Source: Streptomyces sp. ISL-96
GTDB lineage: Bacteria > Actinomycetota > Actinomycetes > Streptomycetales > Streptomycetaceae
Length of the DNA: 64,000 bases
NCBI RefSeq assembly: GCF_018614035.1
Contig: NZ_JAGGPA010000038.1
Coordinates: 39,202 to 103,201, forward strand
Direction of reading: 5' to 3'
A program made the position numbers and the translations under genes. The first letter of the stretch is position 1. Each line of letters opens with the position of its first letter. Positions 8,990 through 17,673 of the stretch are shown piece after piece. The notes under the pieces are model-generated. The model was not told the DNA's origin and made no database searches. It saw nothing but the letters and a program-made list of their open reading frames with translations.

Positions 8990-9721
8990 ATGAATGTGAT
9001 GTTTCCAGGCGAATCGGCGGAGTACCGTGCCGCACGTGATCGGCTGCTGCTGCAGGAGGTCTCGCTGCGCCGCGCCACCGAGGCGGTGGCCGCCGCGAGG
9101 CGCAAGCTGCCTCCGGGCGGCCTGGTGCCCCAGGATTACGTCTTCCAGGGGGCGGGGGCCGACGGCGCTCCGGCCGATGTGCGGCTCTCGGAGCTGTTCG
9201 CGCCCGGCAAGGATTCGCTGGTGATCTACGGCTTCATGTTCCCGCGCCACCCCGGCGACGACCGGCCGGGGCCCAGGGAGGGACGTACCGCGCGGTTGAA
9301 GCTCGAAGAAGGACCCTGCCCGTCGTGTACGGCCCTGCTCGATCAGCTCGACGGCGCCGTCGAGCACGTCACCCAGCGCGTCAACTTCGCCGTTGTCGCG
9401 AAAGCGCCGCTGCCCCGGCTTCTCGCCTTCGCCGAGGAGCGCGGCTGGCGGCGGCTGCGGCTGCTGTCCGCCGCCGGCAATGCGTACCGGCGCGACTATC
9501 TGGCGGAGACGGCGGACGGGGCGTCGATGCCGATGCTGAACGTGTTCCGGCGCGACGGCGAGGAGATCCGCCACTTCTGGGGCTCGGAGCTGCTCTACGC
9601 GCCCACCGACGATCCCGCGCACGGCCCACGGCATCTCGGCACCATCGAACCGCTCTGGAACCTGTTCGATCTCACACCGGACGGGCGCGGAACCGACTGG
9701 GACGAACAGCTGAGCTACTGA
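8990..9721 (+). CDS. DUF899 family thioredoxin-like protein
   Basis: The 243-aa protein begins MNVMFPGESAEYRAAR. It shows the DUF899 hallmarks: a charged N-terminal helix, PQDYVFQGAG, the segment GPCPSCTALLDQLDG (a CxxC in a thioredoxin-like position) and a C-terminal part ending RGTDWDEQLSY. Members are thioredoxin-fold proteins of unproven function, often next to ArsR-type regulators, as here. It may be a dithiol oxidoreductase, but the sequence only supports the fold. It ends 25 bp from the convergent nuoD-like gene. Confidence 0.85.
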   Translation: MNVMFPGESAEYRAARDRLLLQEVSLRRATEAVAAARRKLPPGGLVPQDYVFQGAGADGAPADVRLSELFAPGKDSLVIYGFMFPRHPGDDRPGPREGRTARLKLEEGPCPSCTALLDQLDGAVEHVTQRVNFAVVAKAPLPRLLAFAEERGWRRLRLLSAAGNAYRRDYLAETADGASMPMLNVFRRDGEEIRHFWGSELLYAPTDDPAHGPRHLGTIEPLWNLFDLTPDGRGTDWDEQLSY

Positions 9722-9746
9722 GGTGCTGGGCTAAGAGGCGAACTCG

Positions 9747-10889
9747 TCACTTGTCGATGTCGCCCACGACGAAGAAGAGCGATCCGAGGATCGCCACCAT
9801 GTCGGCGACGAGCGTCCCCGGCAGCAGTTCCACCAGGGCCTGGATGTTGTTGAACGACGCCGAGCGCAGCTTCAGCCGGTACGGCGTCTTCTCGCCCTTC
9901 GAGACGAGGTAGTAGCCGTTGATGCCCAGCGGATTCTCGGTCCAGGCGTACGTGTGCCCCTCCGGGGCCTTCAGCACCTTGGGCAGCCGCTGGTTGATCG
10001 GGCCGGGCGCGAGGTCGGCCATCCGGTCCAGGCAGGCGTCCGCCAGATCGAGCGAGTTGTGCGTCTGCTCCAGAAGGATCTCGAAGCGTGCGAGGCAGTC
10101 GCCCTCGGTCCTGGTGGCGACCTTGAGGGTGTCCTGGAGCTCGCCGTACGCCAGGTACGGCTCGTCGCGCCGCAGGTCGAAGTCGACGCCGGAGGCGCGG
10201 GCGATCGGGCCGCTGACGCCGTACGCGTGGACGGCCTCGCGCGACAGTACGCCGACGTCGCGCGTACGGCCGCGGAAGATCTCGTTGCCGATGACGAGCT
10301 CGTCGTACACGTTCATCCGGGACCGGACGTCCGCGACGGCCTCGCGGGCCCGGCCGAGCCAGCCCGCGGGAAGGTCCTCCTTCAGGCCGCCGACCCGGTT
10401 GAACATGTAGTGCATGCGGCCGCCGGAGACCTCCTCCATGACCGCCTGCAGCTCTTCGCGCTCGCGGAACGCGTAGAAGACCGGGGTGATTCCGCCCAGT
10501 TCGAGGGGATATGAGCCGAGGAACATCAAGTGGTTGAGGACTCGGTTCAGCTCGGCGAGGAGCGTGCGGGTCCAGACGGCGCGCTCCGGGACCTCCATGC
10601 CGAGCATGCGCTCGACGGCCATGACGACGCCCAGCTCGTTGGAGAACGCGGACAGCCAGTCGTGGCGGTTCGCGAGCATCACGATCTGGCGGTAGTCGCG
10701 GGCCTCGAAAAGCTTCTCCGCGCCGCGGTGCATGTAGCCGATGACCGGCTCCGCGTGCTGGATGCGCTCGCCGTCGAGCACGAGCCTGAGGCGGAGGACG
10801 CCGTGCGTGGAGGGATGCTGCGGGCCGATGTTGAGCACCATGTCGGTGCTCTCCGCCGCGCCGCCGATGCCGACCATGGTCTCCGTCAT
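9747..10889 (-). CDS. Orphan NADH dehydrogenase subunit D-like protein (NuoD2)
   Basis: A 380-aa homologue of the 49-kDa/NuoD subunit, which in complex I lines the quinone cavity. GPQHPSTHGVLRLRL (22-36) keeps the quinone-site His29. GYMHRGAEKL (51-60) carries Arg55, equivalent to bovine NDUFS2 Arg85, the residue methylated by NDUFAF7. The position equivalent to the quinone-binding tyrosine (bovine Tyr108) is Trp78 in NRHDWLSAF. No other nuo gene is nearby; the partner is a MidA/NDUFAF7-family methyltransferase gene 23 bp upstream on the same strand. The protein lacks the N-terminal extension of many actinobacterial NuoD subunits. Role unproven: alternative complex I subunit or a hydrogenase-like assembly. 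Confidence 0.9.
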   Translation of the reverse strand: MTETMVGIGGAAESTDMVLNIGPQHPSTHGVLRLRLVLDGERIQHAEPVIGYMHRGAEKLFEARDYRQIVMLANRHDWLSAFSNELGVVMAVERMLGMEVPERAVWTRTLLAELNRVLNHLMFLGSYPLELGGITPVFYAFREREELQAVMEEVSGGRMHYMFNRVGGLKEDLPAGWLGRAREAVADVRSRMNVYDELVIGNEIFRGRTRDVGVLSREAVHAYGVSGPIARASGVDFDLRRDEPYLAYGELQDTLKVATRTEGDCLARFEILLEQTHNSLDLADACLDRMADLAPGPINQRLPKVLKAPEGHTYAWTENPLGINGYYLVSKGEKTPYRLKLRSASFNNIQALVELLPGTLVADMVAILGSLFFVVGDIDK

Positions 10890-10912
10890 GCGGCCAGTAT
10901 CCCCTGTGCGGG

Positions 10913-11938
10913 TTACGGCCGGGGCTCCGCCCCGGGCCCTGGCCCGGCATCCGAGGACAAGCCCGCCCACTGCATCAGCCAGGTGAAGTCCCCCAGACCC
11001 CCGCGGGCCGTCAGTTCCGCCGCCTCGCCCGCTCCCGACAGCGCTCGTACGTACGCCGCCGGATCCGTGGTCGCCAGCGCCAGCGGGGGCCGGCCGGCCG
11101 TGACGCCCAGGCGGCGCAGCGCCTCGCGCTGCGGCAGCAGCTCCGCGCCCGGCAGCGCGCAGGCGTCCAGCGCGACGTGGGAGGTGATGTCGCAGGTGCC
11201 GTCCGGGACCGGGCGTACCTCCCGGCCCGCCCGGAAGCCGGCCAGCGTGCCGAAGGGCGGACGCGCCGCCCGTTCGTGGGCGTAGTCGACCGCGACGGCC
11301 AGGCCCGCGTCGAGCGTCGCGACCGCCGCCGCCCACGCCTCGTCGCGCGGGCGGCCGATCTCGGCCCGCAGCCCGGGTTCGGCGTCCGGCGGCAACGGCC
11401 ACCAGCGCGCGAGCCACTGCGCGTCCGGCCCGGCCACCGGGTCACCCAGGCGCTCTTCGCCGTCCCGTCGGCGTACGAGCACGTACCGCGCGACACCCGC
11501 CGCGTCGGTCTCGACCACGTCGACCGGGACGTTGTCCAGCCACTCGTTCGCGAACAGCAGCCCGGCGACGCCCGACGGGGGCTCGGCCAGCCACTCGATG
11601 CGGTGGTCCAGACCGGCCGGGCGGGGCGCGCGTTCCACGGCGTACGCCCTCACGCGCGCCGAAAGCTCCGGCTCCGGGGCCAGCGCCGCCAGTACCGCCG
11701 TCAGCAGCTCGCCCCGCCCCGCCCCCACGTCGACCAGCGCCAGCTCCTGCGGCCGCCCGAGCGCTTCGTCGACGTCCCCCAGCAGCCGCGCGACCGCCCC
11801 CGCGAACAGTGCGGACGCGTGCACCGACGTACGGAAATGGCCGGACGGGCCGGGACCGCCGGGGCGCACGTAGAAACCTTCCGGGCCGTAGAGCGCCTGC
11901 TCCGCCGCCTCCCGCCACCCCTGCCACTCATCCGTCAC
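10913..11938 (-). CDS. MidA/NDUFAF7-family SAM-dependent methyltransferase
   Basis: A 341-aa class I methyltransferase of the DUF185/MidA family. The SAM-binding glycine motif is DVGAGRGEL (residues 70-78). GFYVRPGGPGPSGHFRTS (21-38) is the family-specific N-terminal loop, and FANEWLDNVPVDVVE the conserved acidic segment. I choose the GTG at 11938 because GGAG lies 11 bases upstream; a longer GTG start at 12007 exists. In eukaryotes this family (NDUFAF7) dimethylates an arginine of the NuoD-type subunit of complex I. The immediate neighbour here is a nuoD paralogue with that arginine. It is divergent from the histidine kinase gene. Confidence 0.88.
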   Translation of the reverse strand: MTDEWQGWREAAEQALYGPEGFYVRPGGPGPSGHFRTSVHASALFAGAVARLLGDVDEALGRPQELALVDVGAGRGELLTAVLAALAPEPELSARVRAYAVERAPRPAGLDHRIEWLAEPPSGVAGLLFANEWLDNVPVDVVETDAAGVARYVLVRRRDGEERLGDPVAGPDAQWLARWWPLPPDAEPGLRAEIGRPRDEAWAAAVATLDAGLAVAVDYAHERAARPPFGTLAGFRAGREVRPVPDGTCDITSHVALDACALPGAELLPQREALRRLGVTAGRPPLALATTDPAAYVRALSGAGEAAELTARGGLGDFTWLMQWAGLSSDAGPGPGAEPRP

Positions 11939-12034
11939 GGCACCAAGTCTCCACCTTGGGGAGTAGGCTCCGGCCCACCGGATCGCCCCTCCGGTTGACC
12001 CCTGCACCTATTCGTTTTCCCTACGCTGGGTTAC

Positions 12035-13237
12035 GTGCAACGCCTCTACGATTTCATCCGCAGGCACCCGACGAGTGTCGACAGCTTCTGGGCTGTGCTG
12101 CTCCTCGGGTTCTCCCTGCTGTGGGCCGTCCAGGCGTCGATGGGCAGCGACTCACGCATCGCGGCCTTCCCGATCATCACGCTGCTCTGCCTCGTGGTGG
12201 CCCTGCGCCGCCGCGCGCCGCAGAAGATGCTGCTGCTGGCCGTCCTGATGGGCGTCGCGCAGCTCGTGCTGGACGTGGAGGTCAATCCGGCCGACTGGGC
12301 CATGCTCGTCATCATCTACACCGTCGCCGCGAGCGACGGGCCCCGCTGGATATCACGGGTCGCGCTCATAGGCGGTCTCGCGGCGGCTCCGCTCGCGCAC
12401 CTGCGCTGGCCGGCCGACAAGGACGGCACGGTCCTCGCCTCGGTCTTCTTCTCGATCGTCATGGCGCTCCCCTTCGCGCTGGCGTGGGTCCTCGGCGACT
12501 CGATGCGCACCCGGCGCGCGTACTTCGCCGAGCTGGAGGAGCGCGCCGCACGCCTGGAGAAGGAGCGCGAGGCGCAGTCGAAGGTGGCCGTCGCCGCCGA
12601 ACGGGCCCGTATCGCCCGCGAGCTGCACGACGTCGTCGCGCACAACGTTTCGGTGATGGTCGTCCAGGCGGACGGCGCGGCGTACGTCCTGGACGCCTCG
12701 CCCGCGCAGGCGAGGCAGGCGCTGGAGACCATCTCTTCGACCGGCCGCCAGGCGCTGGCCGAGATGCGGCGGCTGCTGGGCGTGCTGCGGACGGGTGAGC
12801 AGGCAGTGGGCGGCGAGTACGTGCCGCAGCCCGACGTCGAGCAGATCGAGGACCTCGTCGAGAAGGTACGGACCGCCGGGCTGAGCGTCGACTTCAAGGT
12901 CGAGGGCACACCGCGGCCACTGCCGAGCGGGGTGGAACTCACGGCGTACCGCATCGTGCAGGAAGCCCTCACCAACACGCGCAAGCACGGCGGGCCCGAG
13001 GCGGGTGCGAGCGTCCGGCTCGTGTACTTCGACGACGGGCTCGGGCTGCTGGTCGAGGACGACGGGCGGGGAGCGGCGCACGAACTGTACGAGGACGGCG
13101 GCGCCGACGGTCAGGGACACGGCCTGATCGGCATGCGCGAGCGCGTGGGTATGGTCGGCGGCACGCTCGACGCGGGGCCGCGGCCGGGCGGCGGCTTCCG
13201 GATCAGCGCGCTGCTGCCGCTCAAACCGGCCCACTGA
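12035..13237 (+). CDS. Sensor histidine kinase (NarL/DesK type)
   Basis: A 400-aa membrane kinase. Residues 1-155 hold about five or six hydrophobic segments with short loops. The HisKA_3 dimerisation/phosphoacceptor helix follows, with the phosphorylated His198 in ERARIARELHDVVAHN. The C-terminal HATPase domain carries ALTNTRKHGGP (N-box), VEDDGRGA (G1) and GHGLIGMRERV (G2). The lack of a large extracytoplasmic loop suggests that it senses membrane state or an intramembrane signal. Start is a GTG at 12035. The partner response regulator begins 64 bp downstream after a short tandem repeat. Confidence 0.93.
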   Translation: MQRLYDFIRRHPTSVDSFWAVLLLGFSLLWAVQASMGSDSRIAAFPIITLLCLVVALRRRAPQKMLLLAVLMGVAQLVLDVEVNPADWAMLVIIYTVAASDGPRWISRVALIGGLAAAPLAHLRWPADKDGTVLASVFFSIVMALPFALAWVLGDSMRTRRAYFAELEERAARLEKEREAQSKVAVAAERARIARELHDVVAHNVSVMVVQADGAAYVLDASPAQARQALETISSTGRQALAEMRRLLGVLRTGEQAVGGEYVPQPDVEQIEDLVEKVRTAGLSVDFKVEGTPRPLPSGVELTAYRIVQEALTNTRKHGGPEAGASVRLVYFDDGLGLLVEDDGRGAAHELYEDGGADGQGHGLIGMRERVGMVGGTLDAGPRPGGGFRISALLPLKPAH

Positions 13238-13240
13238 CCA

Positions 13241-13280
13241 CGAACTACGCCGAACTGCGTCGAACTACGCCGACTGATGC
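13241..13280. repeat. 10-bp phased tandem repeat between kinase and regulator genes
   Basis: Four consecutive 10-base units: CGAACTACGC, CGAACTGCGT, CGAACTACGC and a degenerate CGACTGATGC. They start 4 bases after the kinase stop and end 21 bases before the response-regulator ATG. The one-helical-turn period would allow side-by-side protein binding, but slippage is an equally good explanation. Confidence 0.75.
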
Positions 13281-13301
13281 CGACGAAAGGCACCCCATCC
13301 C

Positions 13302-13991
13302 ATGTCCATCCGCGTGATGCTCGTAGACGATCAGGTGCTGCTGCGCACCGGCTTCCGGATGGTTCTGGCCGCCCAGCCGGACATGGACGTCGTCGCGGAG
13401 GCGGGTGACGGGGCGGAGGCGATCGAGGTACTGCGCTCCACGGCGGTGGACGTCGTGCTGATGGACGTACGCATGCCGAGGCTGGACGGGGTCGAGGCGA
13501 CGCGGCGCATCTGCGCGGACCCTGACGCTCCGAAGGTGCTCATCCTGACCACCTTCGACCTGGACGAGTACGCCTTCTCCGGGCTGAAGGCGGGGGCCAG
13601 CGGCTTCATGCTCAAGGACGTGCCGCCGGCCGAACTGCTGGCCGCGATCCGCGCGGTGCACAGCGGTGACGCGGTCGTCGCGCCGTCGACGACGCGGCGG
13701 CTGCTGGACCGCTTCTCGCCGATGCTGCCGAGTACGGGCAAGGAGACGAAGGCCGTCGACACCGCGCTGGCGCGGCTGACCGAACGCGAGCGGGAGGTGA
13801 TGCTGCTCGTGGCGCAGGGGCTGTCGAACGGTGAGATCGCGGCGCGGCTGGTCCTGTCGGAGGCCACGGTCAAGACGCACGTCGGCCGCATCCTGACCAA
13901 GCTCAACCTGCGGGACCGGGTTCAGGTGGTGGTGCTGGCGTACGAGTCGGGGCTGGTACGCGCGGGCGGCGGCGGCCGGCACTCGGCGTGA
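13302..13991 (+). CDS. NarL/LuxR-family response regulator
   Basis: A 229-aa DNA-binding regulator. Its receiver domain contains the acidic pair LVDDQ (residues 9-10), phosphoacceptor Asp55 in VVLMDVRMP, and the conserved Lys of FMLKDVPP. After a linker with a short KETKAVD segment, the C-terminal LuxR helix-turn-helix begins LTEREREVMLLVAQGLSN and contains SEATVKTHVGRIL. It is partnered with the upstream kinase. Streptomyces has many such pairs and neither the signal nor the targets can be deduced. It converges on the coiled-coil protein gene 33 bp away. Confidence 0.94.
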   Translation: MSIRVMLVDDQVLLRTGFRMVLAAQPDMDVVAEAGDGAEAIEVLRSTAVDVVLMDVRMPRLDGVEATRRICADPDAPKVLILTTFDLDEYAFSGLKAGASGFMLKDVPPAELLAAIRAVHSGDAVVAPSTTRRLLDRFSPMLPSTGKETKAVDTALARLTEREREVMLLVAQGLSNGEIAARLVLSEATVKTHVGRILTKLNLRDRVQVVVLAYESGLVRAGGGGRHSA

Positions 13992-14024
13992 GGACACGCC
14001 CGAAGGGCTTTCACGCCTCCGGGG

Positions 14025-15002
14025 TTACGAGATCGCGCTGCGCAGGACCGCCACGTCGAGCTGTTCCGTCTCGTCGTGGGCCGTCAGGTCGATGACCTGG
14101 CCCACCACCCGGCCACCCGCCACCCGGTGCGCGTCGGCCAGCGCCTCCTCGCCCACCACGTCCGCGAGGTCCTCGTTCTGGACGGCTTCGATCGCCGCGG
14201 CGGCCGACTTCTGGGCGCCGAAGAAGTCGAAGCCCCCCTGGGCGCGCGAGGCCCGGCGGGGCTGGGTTGCGTACGGCACGACCGCGGAGGCGGCAGCGAT
14301 GGGGCGCGGCACAACGGCGGACGCCGGGCGAGCGTGCTCCTGGGAGGGCACGGCGTCGCTACCGGCGGCCGCCTCGGACTTCCCCTCCGGCTCCTCCCGC
14401 GACTTCCGCGACTCGCGCGACTCCCGTGACTTCCGGGATTCCTGCTCCGCCGCGTTGCGCGACAGCTTGTCCAGCGCCATGGACGCCCTCAGATACGCGG
14501 ACGGCGTCGGCGAACTTCCCGCGGCCGGCAACGCCTTCGCGGGGGCCGCCGCCTCGATGGCCAGCAGCCGCCGGCCTTCCAGCGCGCTGGCGCGCTCGGT
14601 CTCCGCGGTCGCGTAGCGCCGCAGGAGCGCGGCGTGCTCGCCGCGCAGGGCGGCCAGTTCGACCCGCTTGGCGCGCAGTTTCGCGTCCAGCTTGGCGCGC
14701 AGCTCGCGCGACTCCTCAAGGTCCGATTCGAGGTCGGCTATTCGCTCCTCGGTCTTCCACTCGTCGTTCGCACGGGCCCGCGACAATTCGGCCACGCGCC
14801 TGCCCGCCGCACGGTCCCAGCCGCGCATGAGGACCGCACCGGTGACCGCCGCGGCGGCGGCGGCCGCGACCAGACCGCGCAGCACCACCGGTTCCGCGAA
14901 CAACCAGGCACCGGCGGCGCAGAGTATTGACGCGCCGGCGACCGCCGAAGGCGGAAGGATCCTGTGCAGGGGTGGGGAATGGCGGTGGCGTCCACGTGGC
15001 AT
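14025..15002 (-). CDS. Membrane protein with coiled coil and SR-rich repeat
   Basis: The 325-aa protein opens MPRGRHRHSPPLHRILPP at the ATG at 15002. Two hydrophobic segments (about residues 20-60) are followed by a long Glu/Arg/Ala coiled coil (roughly 65-145), then a charged SRKSRESRESRKSRE repeat encoded by 9-bp tandem units around 14400-14440. The C-terminus is ordered (DLADVVGEEALADAHRVAG and following). This looks like an inner-membrane anchored cytoplasmic coiled-coil protein; I recognise no enzymatic motif. It is followed 85 bp away by the betaine-type transporter genes, from which it appears transcriptionally independent. Confidence 0.8.
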   Translation of the reverse strand: MPRGRHRHSPPLHRILPPSAVAGASILCAAGAWLFAEPVVLRGLVAAAAAAAVTGAVLMRGWDRAAGRRVAELSRARANDEWKTEERIADLESDLEESRELRAKLDAKLRAKRVELAALRGEHAALLRRYATAETERASALEGRRLLAIEAAAPAKALPAAGSSPTPSAYLRASMALDKLSRNAAEQESRKSRESRESRKSREEPEGKSEAAAGSDAVPSQEHARPASAVVPRPIAAASAVVPYATQPRRASRAQGGFDFFGAQKSAAAAIEAVQNEDLADVVGEEALADAHRVAGGRVVGQVIDLTAHDETEQLDVAVLRSAIS

Positions 15003-15087
15003 GGCCTGAAATTTACCGTGCGTAGACGGCGGATGGGGACCCGCCCGGCAATCTGTTCCCGGGCGGTTACCCAATTCCTTACGCGAT

Positions 15088-16068
15088 CTACTTCTTGATC
15101 AGACCCTTCGACTCCAGATACTCCTTCGCGGCGTCGGCCGGCTTCGCCCTGTCAGCGTCGATCTTGCGGTTCAGCTCCACCAGATCTTCGGTCGTGAGCA
15201 CCTTGGTGAGCTTGCCGAGAGCGTCCGCTATCTCCTGCGTTCCGGCGTCCTTCGCATTGACCACCGGCAGTACGTTGTCGGCGTTCTGCAGCTTCTTGTC
15301 GTCCTCCAGGAGTACGAGTCCGAAGCCCTCCAGCGTCGCGTCGGTGGTCGTGGTCAGCACCAGCTGATCGGCGCCGTCCTTGACGGCCTGCTTGGACTGC
15401 GGGGTGCCTACGCCCTTGGGGTCGACGCCGGTGACGTCGATCCCGTACTTCTTCTTCAGACCCGGTGCGCAGAAGGGCCGGATCTCGCATTCGTCGCCCG
15501 CCGCGATCTTCACCTTGAGCTTGGACTCACCAAGATCGGAAAGTGTCTTGAGGTTGTTCTTGCCGGCGTATTCCTTGCTCACCGCGAAGGCGTTCTGGTC
15601 GACGGCCTCGCCGGCCGGCAGCACCTTCAGTCCGCGCGGCTGCGCGAGCTTCTCCAGTGCTTTGAAGGTGGCGGCCACATCGCTGGACGCGACCGGATTC
15701 TTCTCCGGCGCCTTGGGGCCGTTGGCCTTCGCGTTGAGGAATTCGGCAAGCGTAGCGGCGTATTCCGGTACGACGTCGATCTCGCCCTTCTCCAGGGCGG
15801 GTTCGTACAGTTCACGGTTCTCCACCGTCTTGATGGAGGTGCCGTATCCGGCATCGTCGAGGAGCTGCGCATACAGCTCGGCCAGCACCTTGGACTCGGT
15901 GAATCCGGCTGAACCGATGACCAGCGACACCTTCTTGCCGGTGTCACCGGTCCCGCCCGCACCACCGGTGCCGCCCTTCTCCAGGCTTTCGCCGCCGCAC
16001 GCCGCCAGCCCGCCGGCCAGTGCCATCACTGCCGCTACCGCACCCGCTGTGCGCGAGATCCTGCTCAT
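15088..16068 (-). CDS. Glycine betaine/choline-type ABC transporter substrate-binding lipoprotein
   Basis: Extracellular lipid-anchored solute receptor of the OpuAC/QAT family, 326 aa. The signal peptide ends in a lipobox around LAGGLAACGG with Cys24. The mature part has the type II periplasmic fold motifs VIGSAGFTESKVLAELYAQ, ENRELYEPALEKGEIDVVPEYA and LVLTTTTDA. I prefer the ATG at 16068 (MSRISRTAGA); an ATG four codons upstream (16080) is the alternative. It is the last gene of a three-gene minus-strand unit after two permease genes. The ATPase gene is divergent. Likely ligand: a quaternary amine osmolyte. Confidence 0.92.
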   Translation of the reverse strand: MSRISRTAGAVAAVMALAGGLAACGGESLEKGGTGGAGGTGDTGKKVSLVIGSAGFTESKVLAELYAQLLDDAGYGTSIKTVENRELYEPALEKGEIDVVPEYAATLAEFLNAKANGPKAPEKNPVASSDVAATFKALEKLAQPRGLKVLPAGEAVDQNAFAVSKEYAGKNNLKTLSDLGESKLKVKIAAGDECEIRPFCAPGLKKKYGIDVTGVDPKGVGTPQSKQAVKDGADQLVLTTTTDATLEGFGLVLLEDDKKLQNADNVLPVVNAKDAGTQEIADALGKLTKVLTTEDLVELNRKIDADRAKPADAAKEYLESKGLIKK

Positions 16069-16105
16069 GAGGTTCACCATCCAAGGAAGAAGAAAAGAGC
16101 CATCG

Positions 16106-16795
16106 TCAGGCCGTCTGCCGCGACACCGAGCCGCGCCGCCGCATCGGGTCGAGCAGCCGGTCCGCCGCCACCAGCACGCCCTCCACCAGCAGCGCGAGAA
16201 CGGCGACGAGCAATGCGCCCGCCACCACCTGCGGCGTGTTGTACGTGTTGAAACCGGCCGTGATGATCCTGCCCAGGCCGCCCTCGCCCGCCATCGCGGC
16301 CAGCGTGGCGGTGGCGACCACCTGAACGGCCGCCGACCTGAGCCCGGTCATCACCAGCGGGTACGCGAGGGGCAGTTCGACCCGTACGAACAGCTGCCAC
16401 CCCGACATGCCCATCCCGCGCGCCGCCTCCACCACTGCCCGGTCCACCTCGCGCATACCGATGTACGCGTTGGTCAGCAGCGGCGGTACGGCGAACAGCA
16501 CCAGCGCGATGACCGTCGGCAGGTCGCCCTGCTTGCCCAGAGGGGTGAGCGTCAGCAGGATCAGCACCGCGAGGGTGGGGATCGCCCGCCCCACGTTGGA
16601 GAGGTTGATGGCGAGCGCGCCGCCCCGGCCCAGGTGTCCGAGCCACAGCGCCACCGGCAGCGCGATCAGACAGGACAGCAGCAGGCACACGCCGCTGAAG
16701 TACAGATGCTCGGCCAGCCGGTTCCAGACGCCGCTCTCACCCTGCCAGTTGGCGCCGGTCCCCAGCCACGTGAAGGCGTCTGCGATCGCTCCCAT
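16106..16795 (-). CDS. Glycine betaine/choline-type ABC permease 2
   Basis: A 229-aa inner-membrane permease with about five transmembrane helices and the EAA cytoplasmic loop EAARGMGMSGWQLFVRVELP, which contacts the ATPase. It belongs to the OpuAB/ProW-like permeases of QAT importers. It begins 3 bp after the first permease gene and ends 37 bp before the binding-protein gene. The two permeases would form a heterodimer. Confidence 0.92.
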   Translation of the reverse strand: MGAIADAFTWLGTGANWQGESGVWNRLAEHLYFSGVCLLLSCLIALPVALWLGHLGRGGALAINLSNVGRAIPTLAVLILLTLTPLGKQGDLPTVIALVLFAVPPLLTNAYIGMREVDRAVVEAARGMGMSGWQLFVRVELPLAYPLVMTGLRSAAVQVVATATLAAMAGEGGLGRIITAGFNTYNTPQVVAGALLVAVLALLVEGVLVAADRLLDPMRRRGSVSRQTA

Positions 16796-16798
16796 GAA

Positions 16799-17545
16799 TC
16801 AGCCGGCCTTCGCGATACGGGTGGTGGAGACGGCAGCCCGGCCCCTCGTACGTATTCGGGGCGTACGCGGCCTCGTCCACGGCGTCAGCAGCCGCTGGAG
16901 GCCGAGCAGCAGCAGGTCGGCCACCACCGCCAGCAGCACGCAGATCACCGAGGCCGTCAGGACCTGCGCCTTGAAGAGGGAGTCGAGGCCGTCGACGATC
17001 AGCGTCCCGAGCCCGCCGTACCCCACGATCGCGCCGACCGTCGTCAGGGCGACCGTCGACACCGTCGCGATGCGCACCCCGGCCAGCAGGGCGGGCAGCG
17101 CCAGCGGCAGTTCGACCTCCCACAGCAGCCGCCCCCGGCCGTACCCCATCCCCAGCGCGGCCTCCCGCGCCTCCGCGGGCACCGCTTCGAGCCCGGCCAG
17201 GATGTTGCGCACGAGAACGGTCAGCGAGTAGAGCACGAGTCCCGTGACCACCACGGCCGCCGACAGGCCGAACACCGGCAGCAGCAGCGAGAACATCGCC
17301 AGCGAGGGCACGGTGTAGAGCACGGTCGTGAAGCCGAGGACCGGGCCGGCGAATCTCGACCGGCGTCCGCCGGGGCCACGCGCGAGCAGCGCCAGCGGAA
17401 AGGCGATCAGCAGGCCGATCGCCACCGAAACCAGCGTGATCCACACATGCTGGACCGTCGCGTCGGTCAACTCCTGGCTGCGGGAGCGGACGTACTCCCC
17501 GCAAATCCAGTCGTTCGCCGTCAGACAGCTCTGGCCGCCGCTCAT
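16799..17545 (-). CDS. Glycine betaine/choline-type ABC permease 1
   Basis: A 248-aa membrane permease beginning MSGGQSCLTANDWICGEYV at 17545. The short cysteine-bearing outer segment before the first helix is a common feature of actinobacterial QAT permeases. The EAA loop is EAREAALGMGYGRGRLLWEV. It is the first gene of the minus-strand transporter unit. The ATPase gene starts 128 bp away on the other strand, so the regulatory region of the whole importer lies between 17546 and 17673. Confidence 0.92.
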   Translation of the reverse strand: MSGGQSCLTANDWICGEYVRSRSQELTDATVQHVWITLVSVAIGLLIAFPLALLARGPGGRRSRFAGPVLGFTTVLYTVPSLAMFSLLLPVFGLSAAVVVTGLVLYSLTVLVRNILAGLEAVPAEAREAALGMGYGRGRLLWEVELPLALPALLAGVRIATVSTVALTTVGAIVGYGGLGTLIVDGLDSLFKAQVLTASVICVLLAVVADLLLLGLQRLLTPWTRPRTPRIRTRGRAAVSTTRIAKAG

Positions 17546-17673
17546 GCCGCCGCACCTCCCCCGAGACCTCGAACCTATGTCTGACGACCCTATCCCCGGC
17601 CACTGACAACCGCCGGGGCCCGCCACATTCCCGCAACATGGTCTTGACACCGGACCGGCCACAATGGGGAATC

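Noticed and set aside
15380..17584. 734-codon plus-strand frame
   Set aside because: Antisense shadow of the betaine-type binding protein and permease genes; no domain recognisable.
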